Shown here in pieces: positions 5,164 to 5,425 of a stretch of DNA of 5,425 bases. A program made the position numbers and the translations under genes. The first letter of the stretch is position 1. Each line of letters starts with the position of its first letter. The notes beneath the pieces are model-generated. The model saw only the letters and a list, made by a program, of their open reading frames with translations, was not told the origin of the DNA and ran no database searches. Source of the stretch: Ktedonobacterales bacterium (lineage in GTDB: Bacteria > Chloroflexota > Ktedonobacteria > Ktedonobacterales > JADMIN01); assembly GCA_025450405.1 (NCBI GenBank), contig JANWHL010000133.1, positions 1 to 5,425 on the forward strand, written 5' to 3'.

Positions 5164-5425
5164 CTAATGTTCCCACGACGCGGTGCCGTCGCGGGCCGAG
5201 TACGCGCGCTCGCGCCAGAAGCTGGTGCCGAAGACGACGACGTCGTCGCTCACAACATCGAGCGCGAGCCCTGGCGTGTTGGGTGCGACGCCAAGATCGC
5301 GCCACCACCCACGTGCCCGTCCTCCGCCCCGATAGCGTCTACGGCAACCGAAGGCTTCCCTCCGGTATTCACGAATTGGAGCAGGTACACCGCATCATTC
5401 GCGACGACAACCGGCCCAGACAGAG
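5164..5425 (-). pseudogene. 3' end of a PQQ-like beta-propeller protein gene with an apparent frameshift; 5' end beyond window
   Basis: Two minus-strand frames together give one sensible protein C-terminus. The first, from 5423 to about 5316 (36 codons), reads PVVVANDAVYLLQFV, then KPSVAVDAIGAEDG. Continued literally, it loses protein-like character and stops at TGA (5252-5250). The frame one base earlier takes over near 5313 and reads WWRDLGVAPNTPGLALDV, VVVFGTSFW and finally AYSARDGTASWEH before TAG (5166-5164). The A-x-D-A-x-x-G-x-x-x-W pattern (VDAIGAEDG..WWRD, YSARDGTASWE) and the short beta strands (VVVANDAVYLL, DDVVVFGTS) are typical of PQQ-like propeller blades. The change of frame equals a one-base deletion between about 5299 and 5321, in G-rich sequence. 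This may be a real mutation or a sequencing error; if an error, the gene is intact. Such propellers are often exported, but the N-terminus is not visible. The exact function cannot be told. Confidence 0.55.

Overview
The window is strongly GC-rich, with coding regions that favour G or C in the third codon position, and it reads as ordinary bacterial chromosome. Four genes are supported with good coding evidence, plus the damaged-looking 3' end of a fifth. The combination of an MEP-pathway ispH, a DtxR/IdeR-type regulator carrying the CPHGNPIPG motif, and an XPB/Ssl2-like helicase-associated protein suggests a high-GC Chloroflexota (Thermomicrobia/Sphaerobacter-like) or possibly an actinobacterial relative. 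That assignment is inference from protein flavour only. No mobile element, CRISPR array, tRNA or rRNA was found.

Layout from left to right. 1-1898 (minus) is a long frame running off the left edge. It encodes a helicase-associated protein of the type that accompanies bacterial XPB-like helicases. 1899-2106 is a 208-nt gap with small inverted repeats. 2107-3090 (minus) is ispH, the last enzyme of the MEP isoprenoid pathway. 3091-3655 is a 565-nt non-coding divergent region holding a likely radC promoter, a possible ispH promoter and a conspicuous pair of inverted repeats. 3656-4369 (plus) is radC, a JAMM/MPN-domain protein. 4341-5066 (minus) is a DtxR-family metal-dependent regulator whose 3' end overlaps that of radC by 29 nt. 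5067-5163 holds the regulator's probable promoter and a 17-bp palindrome at the predicted transcription start. 5164-5425 (minus) is the 3' end of a PQQ-like beta-propeller gene that seems to carry a one-base deletion.

The genes do not form one obvious pathway: isoprenoid synthesis, DNA metabolism (two genes) and metal homeostasis are neighbours here. ispH and the helicase-associated gene share a strand and might be co-transcribed, but the gap between them is fairly long. radC and the DtxR gene are convergent. I found no clearly new system. The points most worth a second look are the helicase-less XPB-associated protein, the inverted-repeat structure in the ispH/radC divergent region, the palindrome framing the radC -10 box, the hybrid metal site of the regulator, and the frameshift in the propeller gene.
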